Origin: Allobranchiibius sp. CTAmp26
GTDB lineage: Bacteria; Actinomycetota; Actinomycetes; Actinomycetales; Dermatophilaceae
NCBI RefSeq assembly: GCF_017565405.1
Contig: NZ_JAGEKR010000031.1
Coordinates: forward strand, 1 to 39,729
DNA length: 39,729 bases
Direction of reading: 5' to 3'
In this document: piece by piece, positions 37,194 to 39,729 of the stretch
How the letters are laid out: each line of letters opens with the position of its first letter
Position numbering within the stretch: the first letter of the stretch is position 1
Position numbers and translations under genes: made by a program
The notes under the pieces: generated by a model
Databases searched by the model: none
Seen by the model: the letters and a program-made list of their open reading frames with translations, nothing else
Told to the model about the DNA's origin: nothing

Positions 37194-37799
37194 TCAGAGG
37201 AGTCCGGTCGCTCGAAACGCGCGGTCGTAGATCGCGCGAATCACCGGCTCCTTGCGGGCGTTGTACTCCGTGACATGTTCTCCGGCCGCGACGGAATCGC
37301 TGGCCGCGGCTACTTTCGCGGCGCTGTAGAGCGCCAGATCGTCGGGGTGTTGGCGCAGCCAGTCCCGGAAAATGCGGTGCCGTACCGGCTCGGGGCTCTG
37401 CGGGCCGAACACGTGAACGTTGCAACGGGGAGATCCGAACACCACCACCCGATGCTCGTGCCACCAAGGCTCCCGGATCACCAGCTCGAAACCCGCTGTC
37501 TCCAGCGGAGGCAGCCAGTCCTGCTCATCTGCCGGATCGGCCACTATCAGGTCGATATCGATGACCGGTTTGGCGGCCAAACCGGGTACGGACGTCGACC
37601 CGACGTGTTCCACGAGCAGCGCCCGCTGGCCCAAAGCATTGGTGATCCGCTGCGCCAACCAGGTGAAGTCGCCCGGCCACCGCGGATCGGACTCAACGAC
37701 CTTGATATCCCTGCGCGGGCCTCGACCCGGCACCCACGAGTTTTGCCCCGCCGGCGGAGCCGCATCGTGGTGCCCGGTGACCTCGAACGGAGTCGGCAT
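37194..37799 (-). CDS. GrpB family protein (UPF0157, nucleotidyltransferase-like)
   Basis: 201 residues from the ATG at 37799; longer frames overlap the divergent GNAT and are rejected. The family signature is complete: VVESDPRWPGDFTWLAQRI, then LLVEHVGSTSVPGLAAKPVI and DIDLIV, the G-S-T-x-V-P-G-x-x-x-K-P-x-x-D-x-D of the nucleotidyltransferase-like fold. WWHEHRVVVFG and NVHVFGP follow. GrpB-type proteins are often fused to or next to GNAT enzymes; here the divergent neighbour is a GNAT. Biochemical role unproven. Confidence 0.93.
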   Translation of the reverse strand: MPTPFEVTGHHDAAPPAGQNSWVPGRGPRRDIKVVESDPRWPGDFTWLAQRITNALGQRALLVEHVGSTSVPGLAAKPVIDIDLIVADPADEQDWLPPLETAGFELVIREPWWHEHRVVVFGSPRCNVHVFGPQSPEPVRHRIFRDWLRQHPDDLALYSAAKVAAASDSVAAGEHVTEYNARKEPVIRAIYDRAFRATGLL

Positions 37800-37854
37800 A
37801 CCCGGGATCATCCCGCACAACCATCGCGATTCGTGACAGCTCGCGGGTGCCAGG

Positions 37855-38433
37855 ATGGCGCAGGTGTCGAACGAGCTGCAGCTGCCGCATCTCAGGGACG
37901 CGCCGCTGGTGTTGCGGGCGTTTGCCGCTGCAGATGCCGCATTGGTGATGGAGGCCGGTGCTGATCCGTTGATCCCGCTGATCACCACCGTGCCGAAGGG
38001 GCCCGTTGAGCCTGCCGCGGCGCAGGCCTTCATCGAGCGGCAACACCGGCGTGCCAGGACCGGGCAGGGGTACTCCTTCGTCATCGCTGACGCCGAGACC
38101 GACAGGGGGCTGGGGCAGATTGGGTTGTGGCCGATCGGGCACGGTCGGGCCAGCGTCGGGTACTGGGTTGCACCCGCTGCTCGTCGTCGAGGGGTAGCCC
38201 AGCACGCGTTGCAGATTGTGTCGACCTGGGGACTGTCCCTGCCCGACATGCACCGGTTGGAGCTCTATGTAGAACCGTGGAACGAGGGGTCCTGGCGCGC
38301 TGCGGAACGAGCCGGCTATCTCCGCGAGGGACTGCTACGAAACTGGCAACCCGTCGGTGGCCAGCGGCGCGACATGTTCATGTACTCCCGGCTTCCAGCC
38401 GACCCCGACATTCCAGCCGACCCCGACACCTGA
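37855..38433 (+). CDS. GNAT N-acetyltransferase, RimJ/RimL-like
   Basis: 192 residues from the ATG at 37855. LRDAPLVLRAFAAADAALVM is the N-terminal region; SVGYWVAPAARRRGVAQHAL is the acetyl-CoA loop (R-R-R-G-V-A); EPWNEGSWRAAERAGYLREG is the C-terminal motif (N-x-x-S-x-x-x-A-E-x-x-G-Y). The C-terminus has a repeated PADPD segment. Divergent from the GrpB gene with 55 bp between starts, which must hold both promoters. Confidence 0.93.
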   Translation: MAQVSNELQLPHLRDAPLVLRAFAAADAALVMEAGADPLIPLITTVPKGPVEPAAAQAFIERQHRRARTGQGYSFVIADAETDRGLGQIGLWPIGHGRASVGYWVAPAARRRGVAQHALQIVSTWGLSLPDMHRLELYVEPWNEGSWRAAERAGYLREGLLRNWQPVGGQRRDMFMYSRLPADPDIPADPDT

Positions 38434-38478
38434 CGAGCCCACCGCTCACCACCGATTAGCGCCGGCTCGATCATCGAC

Positions 38479-38500
38479 CCGCACGAGGATCGGCGACCGT
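38479..38500. repeat. Cassette junction site (one base off)
   Basis: CCG-CACGAG-GATC-GGCGAC-CGT; last base of the right triplet differs. Confidence 0.68.
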
Positions 38501-38576
38501 TTGCTTTCGCCGCAGCCCCCTTGGACGGGTCGATAGCTACTCGCTGAGCGCTGCTCGCGCCCGATCCTACGAATGC

Positions 38577-39125
38577 TCAACGCTCCACGAAGAGGGGCAG
38601 GCACGACTCCAGGTCCCGAGGTCGACGGATGAACAGCACCGGCGGCCCCTCCACTGCATCGGCCCACGCGCGTATTCGATCACGCTTGCGCGCGAAGCTC
38701 TTGAAGTGCCAGCGCACGATGGAGTGCTTCCCGTACAGGCCGCGCCATGACTGCGTGTTCCCGTTGCAGATGGTTTGCTGGTCGATCGCCCGCAACAGGG
38801 TCCGGCGGAGCAGCCGCTGCAAGGAGAACCACCTCGGGTAGTTAAGGGCGATGATCAACTGAGCCCGAGGCACCACCAGGTCGAGCCACGCCCCGTACGC
38901 GGTGTCCAGAACCCACCGATCTTTCGAGGCAATCTCCGCGATCAGGTATCGCTGCTGATCCTCGGCCACCGGCACCCACCCAGGCATCCACGTCAGCTCA
39001 TCGACCAAGGTCACCGGCAGCCCCGTGCGCGCTGCGATTCGCTTAGCCGCGGTGCTCTTTCCGCTGCCCGTGACCCCGTAAATCAGGATGCGACACGCGG
39101 CTGACGGGTCGGTGGTCACGGGCAC
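38577..39125 (-). CDS. P-loop kinase (adenylate kinase/FlaR-like topology modulation group)
   Basis: 182 residues from the ATG at 39125. Walker A is GVTGSGKST (residues 17-25); WVLDTAYGAWLDLVVPRAQL has the Walker B-like Asp region, and YPRWFSLQRLLRRTLLRAID the Arg-rich lid. This is the group often annotated as DNA topology modulation protein FlaR or adenylate kinase. Its physiological substrate is not established. It is the last unit of the array; its start is 62 bp from the right end site. Confidence 0.9.
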   Translation of the reverse strand: MPVTTDPSAACRILIYGVTGSGKSTAAKRIAARTGLPVTLVDELTWMPGWVPVAEDQQRYLIAEIASKDRWVLDTAYGAWLDLVVPRAQLIIALNYPRWFSLQRLLRRTLLRAIDQQTICNGNTQSWRGLYGKHSIVRWHFKSFARKRDRIRAWADAVEGPPVLFIRRPRDLESCLPLFVER

Positions 39126-39178
39126 CTCATCAACCTAGGAGACAACGCTCTCGTACGCGCAGGCTAGATAGGCGCATC

Positions 39179-39200
39179 CCGCAGGCCGAACGGGATACGA
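39179..39200. repeat. Array-end junction site, right (variant core)
   Basis: Plus strand reads CCG-CAGGCC-GAAC-GGGATA-CGA, the reverse complement of the left end (core GTTC). Identity with the left arm begins at GAAC (39188). Confidence 0.6.
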
Positions 39201-39729
39201 CGCGCCAGGGACGATCTGGACCTTGATTCGCGTCCTGGGCAGCTCGTCCCGTACGGGGTGTGCCGTGCGGGACCAGCTGTCGCGGGTGGATGCGGACGCG
39301 CCTATGAGGCGGCCGCATCCGCCTTGGCTTGGTCTTCTGCTCGCTGGCGCTGGATCGCGCGATAGACGGTAGAGCGACCCACGCTGAAGAGTTCGGCCGC
39401 CTCGGCGGTGCTGTACTCGCCAGTTTGCAGCAACGAGACCAAGTGTGCTTCCTGGCGGCGGGTCAGTTTGGGCTGCTTGCCACGCAGGTGACCCTTGGCC
39501 TTGGCAACCTTCATGCCCTCGGTGGTGCGCAGGCGAATCAGGTCGCTCTCGAACTCAGCGACCATGGCCAGCACATTAAAGAGCAATCGGCCGACTGCAT
39601 CGTTCGGGTCGTACACGGACCCGCCCAGGCTCAGCTTGACTGAGCGATGGGTGAGCTCGTCCGCGATCTCCCGCGCATCGGGTAAAGATCGGGCAAGCCG
39701 GTCCAGCTTGGTCACTACCAGCGTGTCCC
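39188..39729 (-). repeat. Right arm of ~542-bp inverted repeat
   Basis: Reverse complement of 1-542 with about 20 differences seen by eye. Includes the second recombinase 3' part and the hairpin (around 39240-39279). Confidence 0.93.
39302..39729 (-). CDS. Small serine recombinase (resolvase/invertase family), second copy, 5' truncated by window edge
   Basis: Same protein part as at 1-428, on the opposite strand and cut by the window edge. It shares VVTKLDRLARS, the EFESDLIRLRTTEGM helix and the C-terminal helix-turn-helix; only a few C-terminal residues differ (AEDQAKADAAAS). Most nucleotide differences are synonymous, so both copies appear under selection for function or were recently duplicated. 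Both recombinase genes point toward the cassettes with their 3' ends. Confidence 0.93.
   Translation of the reverse strand, partial: DTLVVTKLDRLARSLPDAREIADELTHRSVKLSLGGSVYDPNDAVGRLLFNVLAMVAEFESDLIRLRTTEGMKVAKAKGHLRGKQPKLTRRQEAHLVSLLQTGEYSTAEAAELFSVGRSTVYRAIQRQRAEDQAKADAAAS

Larger units (their letters stand above)
539..39191. mobile_element. Putative serine-recombinase gene-cassette array
   Basis: About 38.6 kb between two inward-facing copies of a small serine recombinase gene. It is divided into roughly 30 units, each usually one gene in either orientation, by a palindromic 22-bp motif CCR-N6-GATC-N6-YGG found in nearly every intergenic gap up to about 28.5 kb and again at 37.15 and 38.49 kb. 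A perfect 401-bp tandem duplication has its joints at this motif. Cargo is typical of integron cassettes (acetyltransferases, Nudix, HIT, VOC, DinB, exporters), but no IntI-type integrase or attC series is visible. That the flanking recombinase moves these units is inference; the sites, the ends and the duplication are seen directly. Confidence 0.7.

Noticed and set aside
2008-38500. GATC at all joints as a sign of Sau3AI/DpnII-type chimeric clones or Hi-C ligation artefacts
   Set aside because: Conservation extends to the outer CCR and YGG triplets 6 bp away on both sides, many GATCs lie uncut inside units, and the 28-bp tandem units and element B would not arise from random ligation. Long-read confirmation is still worthwhile.
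1-39729. Prophage or conjugative element
   Set aside because: No capsid, terminase, portal, integrase, relaxase or type IV secretion genes; the unit structure does not fit.

Overview
The window is G+C-rich DNA from an actinomycete (Actinomycetota). This is suggested by the GTG starts, the lipoproteins, the CHRD protein plus class F sortase operon, and the general protein style. The genus cannot be read from the sequence. It contains no rRNA, tRNA or CRISPR array, and no tyrosine integrase gene.

The layout is unusual. Both ends carry the 3' part of a small serine recombinase (resolvase/invertase) gene. The two copies are nearly identical, point inward, and form an inverted repeat of about 542 bp. 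Between them lie about 39 kb of mostly unrelated one- or two-gene units on both strands: eight GNAT acetyltransferases, a nitroreductase, an S66/MccF-like peptidase, a methyltransferase, and HIT, VOC, Nudix, DinB and two metallo-beta-lactamase-fold proteins. There are also two P-loop kinases, two MFS exporters, barstar, GrpB, a PQ-loop transporter, lipoproteins and small unknowns.

The units are separated by a recurring palindromic sequence that I read as CCR-N6-GATC-N6-YGG (22 bp). I count 28 full matches in the gaps, plus about a dozen near matches. One unit of 401 bp is present twice in perfect tandem, and each copy begins exactly at the GATC of such a site. Some sites stand 28 bp apart in tandem with no gene between them. 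A second, longer repeat (about 120 bp, two hairpins) starts at six of the sites. The end inverted repeats lose similarity at a variant of the same site. My reading is a gene-cassette array that resembles an integron in organisation but is probably worked by a small serine recombinase, with symmetric sites that allow either orientation. The array, the site and the duplication are seen in the sequence; the link to the recombinase is inference.

Regions: 1-542 recombinase end; 543-31.6 kb dense cassettes, with the sortase operon at 28.9-31.5 kb; 31.6-37.1 kb a stretch with no clear sites (secreted protein, LacI regulator, MFS exporter, defence-like protein, PH-like membrane protein); 37.15-39.19 kb two more cassettes; 39188-39729 the other recombinase end. 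Most cargo looks like detoxification, efflux, immunity and surface functions. Most units seem to be independent, with a few local operons (XRE regulator plus membrane protein, MFS plus regulator, RNase remnant plus barstar, two coupled GNATs, CHRD-sortase-membrane protein).
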